From an uncultured Thalassolituus sp. (GTDB taxonomy: Bacteria; Pseudomonadota; Gammaproteobacteria; Pseudomonadales; Oceanobacteraceae): a DNA stretch of 7,235 nucleotides. The stretch is from contig CAJXIT010000173.1 in assembly GCA_913054055.1 (NCBI GenBank), forward strand, positions 1 through 7,235, read 5' to 3'. The notes under the pieces are model-generated. The model saw only the letters and a list, made by a program, of their open reading frames with translations. It had not been told where the DNA came from and made no database searches. Below are positions 6,619 through 7,235 of the stretch, piece after piece. A program made the position numbers and the translations under genes. Numbering within the stretch: position 1 is the first letter of the stretch; each line of letters begins with the position of its first letter.

Positions 6619-6733
6619 CACGAAATATTCATGAAAAACATGAGTAAATAATGGTTATAAGTAGGAGTGATAAGGGGTTGGCCTGCCTATGAGCCTAGGT
6701 TAGACTGGCTTTTCATTATGATATTGGCTGTTT

Positions 6734-7063
6734 ATGCAACAATCCGAGTTATTTCCTGTTCCTAATCCCTGTATTGGTGTTTGTCAAAGCAATGCTAAAG
6801 GCTATTGTATGGGATGCTTGCGCTCCAGAACCGAGCGTCAAAAGTGGAATGACTTTATGCCAGCAGAAAAAATGCGGGTGATTGAATTGTGTGATTTACG
6901 CAAAGAAAAGCTTGAAGCGGTTTTGGCTTTGAAAAAAGAGCGCGACACCATGATTGCTCAAGGCATAGAGCCGCCACCTTTGCCGGTTAAACCGAAATCC
7001 CAGCCTAAGCCAGTATCAGATGAACAGGATGAAGCAGGAGGGGGCAGTCTCGACCTGTTTTAA
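6734..7063 (+). CDS. DUF1289 family protein (YdhL-like, four-cysteine)
   Basis: The product has 109 residues. The N-terminal half is the DUF1289 domain: N11-P-C13-I-G-V-C17, then G23-Y-C25-M-G-C28-L-R, then W38 and an MPAEKMRVIELCDLR stretch. The four cysteines (13, 17, 25, 28) are spaced as in the family and could bind a metal, though this is not shown. The second half is a charged helix followed by a proline- and lysine-rich low-complexity tail (PPPLPVKPKSQPKPV) and acidic residues, longer than the compact E. coli relative. It is soluble, with no signal peptide, and its function is unknown. The start ATG 6734 has no strong ribosome site (TTGGCTG upstream), but it places the Cys motif at the usual distance from the N-terminus. 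It is convergent with the truncated gene at the contig end. Confidence 0.85.
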   Translation: MQQSELFPVPNPCIGVCQSNAKGYCMGCLRSRTERQKWNDFMPAEKMRVIELCDLRKEKLEAVLALKKERDTMIAQGIEPPPLPVKPKSQPKPVSDEQDEAGGGSLDLF

Positions 7064-7087
7064 CTGGGGCTTGCCAGAATTGCTAGG

Positions 7088-7196
7088 TCAGTTTTCAGGC
7101 TGTTTATATCGAGCCGCTATTTCTTCTATTTGATCGCTTTCAATAATGCGAATGCCGTTCTGATCTGTGCGGATAAGCTCAGTAAGAGTATTTGCC
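7088..7196 (-). CDS. C-terminal fragment of an unidentified protein (cut by contig end)
   Basis: A minus-strand frame ends at TGA (7088-7090) and covers 35 codons up to the adapter junction, ending IEEIAARYKQPEN. The composition (charged, with alternating hydrophobics) looks like real coding sequence. It converges on the DUF1289 gene, with 24 bases between the stop codons and no obvious terminator. I do not recognise the family. Anything upstream of 7196 in this frame is adapter and must not be translated as part of the protein. Confidence 0.5.
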
Positions 7197-7235
7197 AGAT
7201 CGGAAGAGCACACGTCTGAACTCCAGTCACGTGGC
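7197..7235 (+). other. Illumina TruSeq adapter read-through (artefact)
   Basis: From AGATCGGAAGAGCACACG at 7197 through CTGAACTCCAGTCAC at 7230, the 34 bases match the TruSeq Read 1 adapter as I know it. The remaining GTGGC (7231-7235) is the position of the index and fits the start of GTGGCC (TruSeq index 20). The first A may come from A-tailing of the insert. It is not part of the genome. Confidence 0.98.

Noticed and set aside
6667..6765. A 32-codon frame starting at GTG, with a hydrophobic stretch, overlapping the start of the DUF1289 gene
   Set aside because: The AGGAG overlaps the GTG itself so spacing is impossible, and the frame overlaps a conserved gene. Probably chance.

Overview
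The window looks like a chromosomal contig from a marine-type gammaproteobacterium, perhaps Oceanospirillales-like. This rests on the moderate-to-low GC, the gene families present (malate synthase G, a GMC alcohol dehydrogenase beside an AraC-type regulator, DUF1289, a CHASE4 sensor) and the E. coli-like ribosome sites and terminators. The genus cannot be fixed from this sequence alone. The last 39 bases are not biological: they match the Illumina TruSeq adapter followed by five bases of an index, so the real sequence ends at about 7196.

Layout. Bases 1-467 (minus) hold the N-terminal part of a membrane sensor with a CHASE4 domain, cut by the window edge. Bases 673-1308 (plus) encode an orphan 211-residue protein. 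It resembles the tail domain of large phage/ICE-type proteins that carry a zinc-metallopeptidase module, but the metal-binding motif is missing. A bidirectional terminator separates it from a GMC-family FAD alcohol/choline-type dehydrogenase (1371-2981, minus). That gene is divergent from an AraC-family regulator (3100-4107, plus), and they share a 118-bp control region. After the regulator come a short heptamer repeat and a second bidirectional terminator. Then comes malate synthase G, glcB (4307-6496, minus), with an unusual downstream structure: a 36-bp displaced second copy of its own 3' coding end and a long perfect hairpin between the two copies. A 237-bp control region separates glcB from a DUF1289 gene (6734-7063, plus). 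A fragment of a minus-strand gene (7088-7196) runs into the adapter.

How the genes may work together. Malate synthase G condenses glyoxylate with acetyl-CoA and supports growth on C2 compounds, fatty acids or other acetyl-CoA-yielding substrates. The GMC dehydrogenase probably oxidises an alcohol, and the adjacent regulator probably controls it. Placing both in one physiology (alcohol or alkane-derived carbon use) is plausible but inferred. No tRNA, rRNA, CRISPR array, transposase or phage structural gene was seen, and no gene-free stretch exceeds 300 bases.

Most worth a second look: the duplicated glcB 3' end, whose four differences all fall at degenerate codon positions; the hairpin between the copies; the metallopeptidase-like protein without its active site; and the adapter at the contig end.
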